From the NCBI RefSeq assembly GCF_902497555.1, contig NZ_CABVGP010000002.1, positions 2,306,501 through 2,370,500 of the forward strand: DNA of 64,000 nt, written 5' to 3'. A program made the translations under genes and the position numbers. The notes beneath the pieces were generated by a model. It made no database searches. It was not told where the DNA came from and saw nothing but the letters and a program-made list of their open reading frames with translations. Origin of the DNA: Amycolatopsis camponoti. Lineage in GTDB: Bacteria > Actinomycetota > Actinomycetes > Mycobacteriales > Pseudonocardiaceae. Of the stretch, positions 16,999 through 25,800 are shown one piece after another; the stretch's first letter is position 1; each line of letters starts with the position of its first letter.

Positions 16999-17312
16999 TA
17001 TTCGAACCTCACGATCGAGTCGACGGCGTCTTCCTCGCCCGCCTGGTAGCGCTTCGCGGCCTCGGCGACCTTGTCGGAGAACTCGCCGATGGTCTTGGCG
17101 TAGTCGCCGAACTGGTGGTGCGCCTTGTCGGTCCACGTGCTCGCGCCCGCCGCCATCAGCTGGCACGCCGGGTTGATGCCGAACATGCCGGGGTCGCAGG
17201 TCATGCCGCCGACCAGGTCGGCCGTGCCCTGCAGGTTGCTCTGGAGCTCGTCGAGGTGCTTGCCGAAGTTGGCCAGGGGCTCGGAATTGACCCTGAAGCC
17301 GCCGCCGCTCAC
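16998..17312 (-). CDS. EspC-like small WXG-superfamily protein
   Basis: 104 residues, all-helical, no signal peptide. The layout ([21 protein letters not shown], then [22 protein letters not shown], then [16 protein letters not shown]) matches ESX-secretion-associated EspC/DUF2580-type proteins. RYQAGEED near the end fits the YxxxD/E type VII export signal. The GTG start overlaps the TGA of the YbaB-like gene (GTGA) and its TAG overlaps the GTG of the large WXG protein, so the three genes form one coupled unit. It probably pairs with the large protein before export. No ESX core genes are nearby. Confidence 0.8.
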   Translation of the reverse strand: MSGGGFRVNSEPLANFGKHLDELQSNLQGTADLVGGMTCDPGMFGINPACQLMAAGASTWTDKAHHQFGDYAKTIGEFSDKVAEAAKRYQAGEEDAVDSIVRFE

Positions 17313-17827
17313 CAGGGGTTCGATTCGTCGTCGGGGTGGTCGTCGGCCGGGGGACGGCGACGCGGGGCAGGCCCGGCGGCCGGCGGTGCGGGCGGACGGG
17401 CCGGGGGAGCGGCCGGCGGCGGGGTCCGCTCGGGCTCGGCGCTCTCCGGGGCCGCGAAGTCGCCGTCGGGCGGCGGGTCCGGGGGCAGGAACGACCGGAC
17501 CATGTCGGTCGACTCGCTGTCGCCGTTGATCGTGGCGAAGGAGTCCGCGACGGTGCGGGCGGTCTGGCGCTGGGCTTCGCGCACCGTGCCCATGATCGCC
17601 GCGGTCAGCCGCGCCGGGCCCAGGTCGCACGCCCGGAGCCCGAGCTCGAGGTTCGTGAGCGCGCCGTTCGGGGCGAGCGTCACGGTGACCGCGCCGTCGC
17701 GGGAGCGGACCGTGGCGCCCGCGGCGGAAAGCGCTTCACTCAGCGCCGCCGCCTTCGACTGCATGTCCCGGACCTGCCGTTCGAGCAGCAGCTCGAAGTC
17801 TTCACCTGGCCCCAGGTTCGGTTGCAC
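17309..17827 (-). CDS. YbaB/EbfC-family protein with Pro-rich tail
   Basis: 172 residues. The first ~110 have a YbaB-like coiled-coil/sheet pattern ([36 protein letters not shown], a helical [13 protein letters not shown]). The remainder is a proline/alanine-rich acidic tail ending [11 protein letters not shown]. The GTG at 17827 is chosen because GAGGAG (17836-17841) lies eight bases upstream. YbaB-like genes commonly lead actinobacterial WXG/EspC operons, where they may act as chaperone or nucleoid-type factors; their exact role is not established. Confidence 0.78.
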   Translation of the reverse strand: MQPNLGPGEDFELLLERQVRDMQSKAAALSEALSAAGATVRSRDGAVTVTLAPNGALTNLELGLRACDLGPARLTAAIMGTVREAQRQTARTVADSFATINGDSESTDMVRSFLPPDPPPDGDFAAPESAEPERTPPPAAPPARPPAPPAAGPAPRRRPPADDHPDDESNPW

Positions 17828-18012
17828 GAAATCGACTCCTCGCCACGCCGGGGTACGGGGCCGCCGGGCCCCACGATCGGGCCAGATTAGCGCACCCCAG
17901 GAGTTCATTTCGGGCTAACCGGGAGGATGGCTCGTTTTCTCCCCGATGTTGCCCTCGAATGCCCTCGATCGGGTTTGACCCGGACCACGCTCCGGGTTGC
18001 ACGATCGGGGAC

Positions 18013-19023
18013 ATGACACGACTGGACGACTACCGGCCGCTGGGCCGCTCCGGGCTGCGGGTCTCGCCGCTGGCGCTGGGCGCGATGACCTTCGGCACCG
18101 GCCCCTTCTGCGCCGACGACGACACCGCGCGCAAGACCTTCCACGCCTACGTCGAAGGCGGCGGCAACTTCGTCGACACCGCGGACAACTACAGCTCCGG
18201 CCGCAGCGAGGAGCTGGTCGGCGAGTTCCTGCGCGACGTCGGACGCGACGACGTCGTCCTCGCCACCAAGTACTCCGGGCCGGACTTCGCCGGCGGCGAG
18301 CCGCGGTCGGACCCCCGCCGGCGCAGCAACGGCCGCAAGAACATGGTCGCCTCGCTGGACGCGTCACTGCGGCGGCTGGGCGTCGACCACGTCGACCTGT
18401 ACTGGCTGCACGTCTGGGACGGCTTCACCCCGGCCGAGGAGGTCATGGCGGCGTTCGGCGACCTCGTCGGGGCCGGGAAGATCCGCGCCGTGGGGCTCAG
18501 CGACGTCCCGGCCTGGTACGCGACGAAGGCCGCCATGCTCGGCGGCCCGCCGGTGACGGCGCTGCAGCTGGAGTACTCCCTGGTCGAGCGGGCCATCGAG
18601 GCCGAGTACGTGCCCCTGGCGCGGGAGTTCGGCATCGCCGTCCAGCCGTGGGGCGCGATCGGCGGCGGCTTCCTGTCCGGCAAGTACACCCGCGACGGCG
18701 GCGGCACCGGCCGGCTCGCCGAGGGCGCGCCCTACCGGTCGCTGCCGGAAACCCGCTGGGCCGTGCTGGACGTCGTCCGCGAGGTCGCGGCCGAGGCGGG
18801 CGCGACCCCGGCCCAGGTCGCACTGCACTGGGTGACGCGCCGGCCGGCGATGCCCGCGCCGCTGATCGGCGCCCGGTCACCGGAGCAGCTCGCCGAGACC
18901 CTCGGCGCGCTCGAGCTGGCCCTGACCGACGCCCAGCTGGACCGGCTGACCGCCGTCAGCGCGCCGGAACTGCCGTTCCCGCACGGCATCCTGGCGCGGC
19001 TCAACGCCGGGCTGCCGCGCTAG
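18013..19023 (+). CDS. Aldo/keto reductase
   Basis: 336-residue NADPH-dependent reductase with a TIM-barrel pattern. The catalytic tetrad is visible: Asp55 and Tyr60 in FVDTADNYSSG, Lys86 in LATKYSG, and His in DLYWLHVWD near residue 136. The C-terminal NADPH segment GARSPEQLAETL is present. Resembles the YajO/oxidoreductase-like AKR group. The ATG at 18013 starts the conserved YRPLGRSGLRVSPL; the 18 residues upstream in frame look non-coding. Its TAG overlaps the stop of the convergent small membrane protein. Substrate unknown. Confidence 0.92.
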   Translation: MTRLDDYRPLGRSGLRVSPLALGAMTFGTGPFCADDDTARKTFHAYVEGGGNFVDTADNYSSGRSEELVGEFLRDVGRDDVVLATKYSGPDFAGGEPRSDPRRRSNGRKNMVASLDASLRRLGVDHVDLYWLHVWDGFTPAEEVMAAFGDLVGAGKIRAVGLSDVPAWYATKAAMLGGPPVTALQLEYSLVERAIEAEYVPLAREFGIAVQPWGAIGGGFLSGKYTRDGGGTGRLAEGAPYRSLPETRWAVLDVVREVAAEAGATPAQVALHWVTRRPAMPAPLIGARSPEQLAETLGALELALTDAQLDRLTAVSAPELPFPHGILARLNAGLPR

Positions 19024-19484
19024 CCGCGGCCGTGGTGGCCGCCGCTCTCGTCGGCGACGGATTCCGCGTGCGGCTCGCCGTCACGGCAGTCGACGATCAC
19101 CGTGTTCTCGGTCCCGCCGTTCTTGAACTTGACCGACGCGGTGGCGGCCGGGCCGCGGACGAAGTCGTCGATGCGGTAGCCGGGATCCGGGCTCCACGAC
19201 ATCAGCGTGACCTGGTCACCCGCGCACTGGGCGACGATCCGGCCGCCGGGGACGGTCAGGCCGCGCGGCGCCGGGGCGCTCGACGTCGTCGGCGCGGGCC
19301 GGGCCGGGGTCGTGCTCGGTGGCACGGTTTCGAGCGCGCGGGCCACGTCGTCCTGCGACAGCGGCTGGTTCTGCGGGCCGAGGATGCCGGCGCCGACGAC
19401 GTCGAGGGCCACCGTGCCGACCCCCGCGGTGACGGCGGCGGCCAGCAGCCAGCCCGCCGCCATCAGCACCCTGCGCCTGTCCAT
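19020..19484 (-). CDS. Small membrane-anchored or exported protein with His-rich tail
   Basis: 154 residues of unknown function. A basic N-terminus (MDRRRVLM) is followed by a hydrophobic segment to about residue 35, then a proline/threonine-rich linker (PPSTTPARPAPTTSSAPAP) and a compact C-terminal domain with two Cys (AQCAGDQ, VDCRDG), possibly a disulfide, ending SGGHHGRG. It is divergent from the response regulator gene 101 bp away, and its tail resembles that of the small exported protein on the other side of the two-component genes. Possibly an input or output of that system. Confidence 0.7.
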   Translation of the reverse strand: MDRRRVLMAAGWLLAAAVTAGVGTVALDVVGAGILGPQNQPLSQDDVARALETVPPSTTPARPAPTTSSAPAPRGLTVPGGRIVAQCAGDQVTLMSWSPDPGYRIDDFVRGPAATASVKFKNGGTENTVIVDCRDGEPHAESVADESGGHHGRG

Positions 19485-19508
19485 CGGTCCACTGTGCCAC
19501 CGGGAAGG

Positions 19509-19536
19509 GTTAAGGCGCGGCTAAGACGCCCTTAGC
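19509..19536. promoter_or_regulatory. Candidate response-regulator binding site upstream of the two-component operon
   Basis: Direct repeat GTTAAG / GCTAAG with an 11-bp period, followed by the inverted copy CTTAGC. An 11-bp period is typical of OmpR/PhoB-type binding. Related CCTTTA/CCTTAA hexamers occur at the end of the kinase gene. Autoregulation and control of the divergent gene are inferred. Confidence 0.4.
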
Positions 19537-19585
19537 GTTCGCCAGGAGCCGGGCGAAGCGGCTTCGCGTGTGTAGCCTCCCGAGA

Positions 19586-20275
19586 ATGGCGACCGTGCTG
19601 CTCGTCGAGGACGACCCGACCATCCGCGCGGCCGTGCTGCGCGCGCTGGGCGAGCGCGGGCACGCGGTGACCTCCGCGCCGACCGCGATGGCCGGGCTGC
19701 AGGCGGCCGTCACCGACCGGCCCGACGTCGTCCTGCTCGACCTGGGGCTGCCCGACCTCGACGGCCGCGAGGTGCTGCGGATGGTGCGGGCGGTGAGCGC
19801 GGTGCCGATCATCGTGGTCACCGCCCGCGGCGCGGAGGAGGAGATCGTCCGGCTGCTCGACGCCGGCGCCGACGACTACGTGGTCAAGCCGTTCGGCGGC
19901 GCGCAGCTCGACGCGCGGATCCGCGCGGTGCTGCGGCGGGCCGAGCCGGAGGAGACGACGGCCCCGGTGGTCGTCGGCGGCCTGTCGGTCGACGCGCGGA
20001 CGCGGCAGGCCTCGCTCGACGGCGCGGCGCTGGACCTCACCCCGCGCGAGTTCGACCTCCTGCACTACCTCGCGAGCCGGGCCGGGACCGTGGTGAGCAA
20101 GCGCGAACTGCTCGCCGACGTCTGGAAGCTGCCCTACGCCGGCGCGGACAAGACGGTGGACGTGCACCTGTCGTGGCTGCGGCGCAAGCTCGGCGAGACC
20201 GCGCAGGAGCCGCGGTACCTGCACACCGTGCGGCGCGTCGGCGTCCGGCTGGCCGAACCGGAGGGCCGGGCGTGA
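19586..20275 (+). CDS. OmpR/PhoB-type response regulator
   Basis: 229 residues. Receiver domain at 1-115 with acidic pocket Glu8-Asp9-Asp10, phosphoacceptor Asp52 (DVVLLDLGLPD) and the conserved Lys near 101 (DDYVVKPFGG). The C-terminal winged helix (LTPREFDLLHYLASR to YLHTVRRVGVRL) binds DNA. The ATG at 19586 starts directly before the beta-1 strand. The stop overlaps the kinase GTG, so the pair is translationally coupled. Confidence 0.95.
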   Translation: MATVLLVEDDPTIRAAVLRALGERGHAVTSAPTAMAGLQAAVTDRPDVVLLDLGLPDLDGREVLRMVRAVSAVPIIVVTARGAEEEIVRLLDAGADDYVVKPFGGAQLDARIRAVLRRAEPEETTAPVVVGGLSVDARTRQASLDGAALDLTPREFDLLHYLASRAGTVVSKRELLADVWKLPYAGADKTVDVHLSWLRRKLGETAQEPRYLHTVRRVGVRLAEPEGRA

Positions 20276-21606
20276 GGAAGCGGCTCGCGGTGCTGGTCGC
20301 GGCCGCGATGTGCCTGGTGCTCGTCGCGTTCCTCGTGCCGCTGGCGATCCTGCTGCGGTCGGTCACCGCGGACCGCGCGGTCACCGCCGCGACGGCGAAG
20401 GCGCAGTCCCTGACGTCCCTGGTGGCGACGGCCGACGCGGTGACCCTGCGGCCGGCGGTCGACCAGCTCAACACGAGCTGCGACAACCAGGGCTCCGCCC
20501 CGGGCCGGGGGCTCCGCCACCCGGAACCCCCGAAAGAATGCGGGGGCCCCCCGGTGACGGTGTTCCTGCCCGACGGCACCGTGCTCGGCGCGGCCACGCC
20601 GCGCACGCCGGGGGTCGCGCTGGCCGCGGCGCAGGGAAGCAGCCTGACCGTCGAGGACGCCGGCGGCCGCGAAATCCTCGTCGCGGTCCAGGGCCTGCCG
20701 CGCGGGACCGCCGTGGTGCGGGCGTTCGTCGACCACGCCGAGCTGACCCGCGGGCTGGGCGCGGCGTGGCTGGTGCTGGCCGGGCTGGGCGTGGTGCTGC
20801 TGGGGCTCGGGGCGTTCGTCGCCGACCGGCTGGCCCGGTCGATCGTGCGGCCGGTCCACGAGCTGGCGGCGGTCTCGCGCCGGCTCGCCGAGGGGGACCT
20901 CGACGCACGCGCGCGTCCCGGTGGGCCGGGGGAGGTGCGGTCGGTCGCCGCCGCGCTCAACCTGCTGGCCGCGCGGATCCGGGACCTGGTGCGGCAGGAA
21001 CGCGAGGCCGTGGCCGACATCTCGCACCGGCTGCGGACGCCGTTGACGGTGCTGCGGCTGGACGCCGAGTCGTTGCGCGACCCGGCCGAGGCGGAGCGGA
21101 TCACCGCCCACGCCGAGAGCCTGGAACGGCAGGTCACCGCGTTGATCGACCAGGCACGGGCCCGCGACTCGGCGCCCGGCTCGTGCGACGCGGTCGTGGT
21201 CGCCCGCGCGCGGGCCGAGTTCTGGTCGGTGCTCGCGCAGGACCAGGACCGCGCGGTGACGGTCTCGCTCGACGACGGCCCGCTGCCGGTCGCGGTCGGC
21301 GAGCCGGAGCTGGCCGCGTGCCTGGACGCGTTGCTGGGCAACGTCTTCGCGCACACCCCGGAGGGCACGGCCTACGCGATCCGGCTGACGGCGACGGCGG
21401 GCGGGGCACGGCTGGAGGTCGCGGACGAGGGCCCGGGCTTCGACTTCGACGACGTCTCACGCGGCGCGAGCGGAGCCGGGTCGACCGGGCTCGGGCTGGA
21501 CATCGCCCGCCAGACGGCCCGCGCGTCCGGCGGGGAGTTCAGCGTGACGCGGGGGCCGGGCGCGCGGATCGTGCTCGATCTCGGAAAGCCTTTAGGGATG
21601 CCTTAA
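20272..21606 (+). CDS. Membrane sensor histidine kinase
   Basis: 444 residues. Two membrane segments (about residues 5-27 and 160-185) enclose an extracytoplasmic domain of ~130 residues containing three Cys (NTSCDN, KECGGP region). Then HAMP (RSIVRPVHELAAVSRRL), dimerisation/phosphoacceptor helix with His252 in ADISHRLRTPL, and an ATPase domain with GNVFAHT (N box), DEGPGF and GSTGLGLDIA (G boxes). The kinase partners the upstream regulator (GTGA overlap). The signal is unknown; flanking His-rich exported proteins suggest a metal or envelope cue. Confidence 0.93.
   Translation: MRKRLAVLVAAAMCLVLVAFLVPLAILLRSVTADRAVTAATAKAQSLTSLVATADAVTLRPAVDQLNTSCDNQGSAPGRGLRHPEPPKECGGPPVTVFLPDGTVLGAATPRTPGVALAAAQGSSLTVEDAGGREILVAVQGLPRGTAVVRAFVDHAELTRGLGAAWLVLAGLGVVLLGLGAFVADRLARSIVRPVHELAAVSRRLAEGDLDARARPGGPGEVRSVAAALNLLAARIRDLVRQEREAVADISHRLRTPLTVLRLDAESLRDPAEAERITAHAESLERQVTALIDQARARDSAPGSCDAVVVARARAEFWSVLAQDQDRAVTVSLDDGPLPVAVGEPELAACLDALLGNVFAHTPEGTAYAIRLTATAGGARLEVADEGPGFDFDDVSRGASGAGSTGLGLDIARQTARASGGEFSVTRGPGARIVLDLGKPLGMP
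21589..21606. promoter_or_regulatory. Candidate response-regulator site at the kinase 3' end
   Basis: CCTTTA and CCTTAA hexamers with starts 12 bp apart, overlapping the kinase TAA and lying about 75-90 bp before the small His-rich exported protein. The hexamers resemble the (G)TTAAG elements upstream of the regulator on the other strand, suggesting a shared site. Confidence 0.35.
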
Positions 21607-21679
21607 TCCTCGCGCAGCGCGCCGCTATCGCCGGGCGCGTGATGCTTCTTTCGTTGGCGGAGAACGAGAAGGAGCAGAC

Positions 21680-22063
21680 ATGCGCAAGATTCTGGTAGTC
21701 GCGGCGGCCGGCGCGGTGCTCGCGGTCGGCGGGACCACGGCCGCGCTCGCACAGTCCGGAGCCGACGACGGCTCTCGTGCGCCGGCCACCACGACGAGTG
21801 GACCCTCGGCCACCACGGAGACTTCGGATACTTCGCGCAGCAGCGAAGCCACGGTGTCGTCGAGCGCGAGCCGCCCGGCGCCGAGCACGTACCCGACCCG
21901 GCCCGCGCCGAGCACGTACCCGACCCGCACCCACGACCTCGGCGACGACCACGGCGGCCGCGGGAACGAGCCGGGCGACGACCACGGCGGCCACGGCGGC
22001 GAGCCAGGAGACGACCACGGCGGGCACCACGAGGCCGGGGACGACCGCGGCGGCCGCGGCTGA
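21680..22063 (+). CDS. Small exported His/Asp/Gly-rich protein
   Basis: 127 residues with a clear Sec signal peptide (MRKILVVAAAGAVLAVGG, cleavage about residue 25 after ALAQS). The mature part is disordered: Ser/Thr-rich, then a duplicated nonapeptide RPAPSTYPT, then repeats of GDDHGG ending GDDRGGRG. The His/Asp repeats could bind divalent metals or act as a proton or metal buffer in the envelope; this is inferred. AAGGAG eight bases before the ATG supports the start. It follows the sensor kinase and may be its regulon member. Function unknown. Confidence 0.75.
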   Translation: MRKILVVAAAGAVLAVGGTTAALAQSGADDGSRAPATTTSGPSATTETSDTSRSSEATVSSSASRPAPSTYPTRPAPSTYPTRTHDLGDDHGGRGNEPGDDHGGHGGEPGDDHGGHHEAGDDRGGRG

Positions 22064-22113
22064 CCGTTCCACAGTGGACGGCACGCGTGCCCGGATGGAC
22101 GACACGCGTGCCT

Positions 22114-22152
22114 GGGCGGACGACACGGCGGATGTCGGCGTGTCGTCCGCCC
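22114..22152. repeat. REP-like inverted repeat
   Basis: Perfect 13-bp inverted repeat GGGCGGACGACAC / GTGTCGTCCGCCC with a 13-nt loop. Immediately upstream are two further related units (TGGACGGCACGCGTGC and TGGACGACACGCGTGC, about 22075-22112). The cluster looks like an intergenic repetitive element; it may also end transcription of the small exported protein. The rest of the 22064-22245 gap has no gene. Confidence 0.6.
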
Positions 22153-22245
22153 GCGTGTGCGTCACGGCTGGGCCGGGACCGCGCCGACGGTCAGCAGGTG
22201 CGCCTCGGCGGAGGCGTCAGCGACCCCGGGTGATCTTGACCGTCG

Positions 22246-22803
22246 TCACCGGTGAACCGCCGCGGCTCGCTCGATCTCCGCGCACCGCTCCGTCCAGAAC
22301 TCGCGGTCCCGGGGCGGTGCGCTGGTCGCCCCGTCGAGCTGTTCCCGCAGGATGTCGGCGTGTCCCGCGTGCCGGCTCGCCTCGGTGAGCACGTGCACCA
22401 GGACGGTGAACAGCAGCACGTCCGGACGCGGCCACCACGGCACGTACCCGGGCGCGTCGATGGCGAGAACGTCGATCGTCGCGTCGGAGTGCTCCGCGGC
22501 GCGGCGGTAGCCGTCCACGATCTCCGTCCGGGTCTCGTCCGCGGTCGCCCAGAAGTCCCGGCCGCGCGCCTCGAGGTCGTCCCAGCGGGGCAGCGGCTCG
22601 GGGAACGGCCGGTCGAACACCTCGCCCAGGTACCGGGTTTCCCACAGCGCCAGGTGCTTCACCAGGCCGAGCAGGTTGGTGCCGGTCGCGGTCAGCGGGC
22701 GCCGCACGGAGTACTCGTCCAGTCCGTCGAGCTTCGCGAGCACCGCCTCGCGGGCCTCGCGCAGATCGTCGTGCAGGTACCGCTTCGCGAAGTCGTCGAT
22801 CAC
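22246..22803 (-). CDS. DinB-superfamily protein
   Basis: 185-residue four-helix-bundle protein of the DinB/DUF664 type. Putative metal ligands are the His in LVKHLALWE near residue 49 and the pair in EASRHAGHAD near 145-148. Members include metal-dependent thiol transferases (mycothiol or bacillithiol type), so a mycothiol-dependent reaction is possible in this actinomycete. It begins 18 bp after the stop of the secreted GH15 enzyme on the same strand, so the two may share a transcript, though no functional link is obvious. Confidence 0.85.
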   Translation of the reverse strand: MIDDFAKRYLHDDLREAREAVLAKLDGLDEYSVRRPLTATGTNLLGLVKHLALWETRYLGEVFDRPFPEPLPRWDDLEARGRDFWATADETRTEIVDGYRRAAEHSDATIDVLAIDAPGYVPWWPRPDVLLFTVLVHVLTEASRHAGHADILREQLDGATSAPPRDREFWTERCAEIERAAAVHR

Positions 22804-22821
22804 GACGGCCAGTCTGCCGGA

Positions 22822-25800
22822 TCAGCCCACGGGCACTCCGCGCACCGCGACCGGCCCCCGCGTCGGGTCCAGTTCGACGGCCTGGTCCACACCGGACGGC
22901 GTCAGCACGTCCAGGGCCTTCGGGGCCGTCGCCGGGTCCGCCGCGCAGAGCGGCGCCGTGCCGCCCGCCGCGCACAGGCCGAACGTGTACTGCCCCGCCG
23001 TCGGCGTGAACGGCCGCGCCTGGTCGGGGGAGTTGCCGTCCTGACCGGTCAGGACCACCGCGAACGTCCAACCGGCACTCGGTGTCCCGAAGGCCGACTT
23101 CGCCACGCTGACCGTGATGTACCGCGTCGCCTGCGAGGCCTGCACGGACGGCGTTGCCAGCGAAGCGCCCGAAGCGTCGACGAGCGCCGGATCGGCGAAG
23201 CCCTGGACCTCGAGGCGCCGGCTCCAGGCGTCCGGAGCCGCGATCGAGTACGCCCGGCTCGGGAACGGCGCCGCGGTCGACGTCGCCGTCGCGGCCGGGT
23301 CGTGCGCGTAGATCGTCAGCAGCTGCGCGCCCAGCGGCGAGCCGAAGGTCGGGGACAGGTCCCGGATCTGGGCGCGGAACACGAGGTTCGTGCCCGAGTC
23401 GATGACCTGGAACCGCTGCAGGTCGAACGCACCCGCGTGGAAGTCGCCCGCCGTCGGGTAGGTGTACGTGCCCGGGCCGTTGTCGTCGCCGTCCGGGTCG
23501 GCCGCGTCGAGCAGGACCGTGCCGGTGACGAAGTCCGAGCTGATCGTCTTCTGCGCGTAGCCGGTCCCGGTGCCGGAAGTGGCGGTCGCGGTGACGACGT
23601 TCGCGCCCAGCGGCGTCGGCACGGTCGCGCCGAACTTCCCGTCCGCGGCGGCCCGCACCGACAGCACCGAAGTCGTGCCTGTGTCGGTGTTCGAGACGGC
23701 CAGGTCGACCTGGCTGCCGGCGGGTGCGGTCCCGGACACGGAAGCGGTCGCGGTCGACACCGACGTCGGAGCGTCGAGGGTGACGGCCAGCGCCGCGGGC
23801 GGGACGTGCGTGACGTACCGGGCGCGGACGTCGGCGGGCTGCTCGGGCAGGCGGCCGTCGTCCAGGGCCCGGGCCAGGCGCACCGACTGCGACTGCGCCC
23901 AGCTCAGCGGCGCGACCGAGCCGGCGGGCTGCCCGGGCGCGAAGCCGATCGACGCCGTGCGCGGGTCCGAGCCATAGGGCGACGCCGGCACGGCCGGGTT
24001 TTCCCACGCCTGCTCGGGAATCAGCCCGGTGCCGCCGGTCTGGGCCCGCATGGCGCGCAGCAGCGCCGCCGCGCCGGCCCGGTCGCCGGTCTGCACCGCC
24101 TGCTCGCCGCGTTCACCGGCGAGCACCGGCCAGAGGTGCCCGGACCCGGTGTTCGGCCCCGGCCACGGTGCCCCGGTCGGCGCGCAGTTCGTCGGGTCGG
24201 GCTCGTAGCAGTCGCCGTAGCCGTCTTCGCTGCCCGGCGTGGAAGTCCCGTAGCGGTACCAGCCCGGGCCCGTCGGCGTGTCCCGCTTGATCACGCGGTC
24301 CACGACGCCGAGCGACGCGGTGACGTCCGGGTCGTTCGCGGGCAGCACGCCGAGGCGCGTCAGCTCGAGGAACCCGGCGTCGACGACCGCGCGCTGGTCG
24401 GCGTCGACCGAGCCGTTGCCGAGGTTGTAGATCCACTCGGAGTCCGGGTCGCCGTTCTTGGTCAGCCGCAGGAAGTACCGGCCGCCGTACGGCCCGGTCG
24501 ACGTGACCGTCCACCCCTTGATGCCGCGCTGGAAGTGGTCCGCGGTGGCCCGGTAGACGCGGGCGCGCGCCGGGTCGCCGTTGCGGTCGGCGATCACGCC
24601 GGCCGCGACGAGCCCGGCGATCTCCGCGGCGATCGTCGAGGGCGAGTAGCCACCCTGCTCTTCCCAGCGCTCGGAGCCGAACGACGGCCCGTGCGCGACG
24701 ACGAAGTCCGCGGCCGCGCGGATGTGGTCGGTGTAGAGCGTGCGGTCCCGGTCGAGCCCGGCCTGCAGCGCCATCAGGATCGGGTACGCGCTCTCGTCGA
24801 GCTGGTCGCCGCCGGAGTCGGGCGCCTTCTTGCCGTTGAGCATGGAGTTGCGCGGGAACCGGCCGTCCGGTTGCTGCTGACGGCCGAACAGCCACCGCAC
24901 GCTCGCCCGGGCCGTCTCGCGGTCACCCGCGGCGAGCAGGCCCGAGAAGCTTTCGTAGAGGTCGCGGGCGAAGATCTCGCGGTAGGACCCGAAGTAGACG
25001 GGCTTGCCGCCCGGCGCGTCACCCGCGGAAACCGCCTGGCCCCACGGGCTGCCGAGCGAGGCGACCACCGCACCGGGGAAGGTCTTGTCCTCACTGGCCT
25101 TCAGCACGTTGACCGACTGGTAGTAAGCGTCGGAGTCCTTGCCGCGCAAGGGGATCAACCCGTTGTCGTAGTCACGCCAGCCGCGTGCGTAGTCCCGGTA
25201 GCTCTGGTCGAACGGCGTGCGCAGGCTGGCGCCGGCGGTCTGGACGGCCGCACGAGCGTCCGGGCCGAAGCCCAGTGCCAGCGTGGCCGGGCGGCGCGGC
25301 TGCAGGTCCAGCTGCGCGGTCTGCACGACGTTGCCGTTCACCGCCGACGGTGTCCGGTCGGTGAGCCGGTGGTCGCGGTCGAGCTGGGCCAGCCCGTCGC
25401 CGGCGGTGCCGGCGAAGCCGCTGGACGTGCCGAGGAACCGGCGGTCGGCGCGCAGGGCGGCGGCCAGCGGGGTGGCGTAGTCCCGGGCCGGCGCGCTCGA
25501 CACCGTGTTCGCGTCGGCGCTGACCAGCGCGCTCGTCGCCGCGTCGACGGTCGCGGTGTCCCCGCCGCCGTTCGCCGGGCCGCCACCGCCGTTGCCGTTG
25601 ATGCTCGCGTCGAACCGCACGTACACCTTGAGGTCCTGGCCGGACCCCCGCAGCGGGTCCAGCCGGGTCCGGATGAGCACGCCGGTCCGCGCCGGGTCGG
25701 CCAGGTACTCGGTGACCAGCCGGTACCGGCCGCTGCGCGGGGTCGACGTGATCTCGCACGCCATCCCGCCCGCGCTGGTGCGGACGGTGTAGGTCATGTC

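Noticed and set aside
15274..17166. Longer 630-residue reading of the large WXG protein
   Set aside because: The first ~56 residues are the out-of-frame shadow of the EspC-like gene; the GTG at 16998 overlapping its TAG gives a sensible start.
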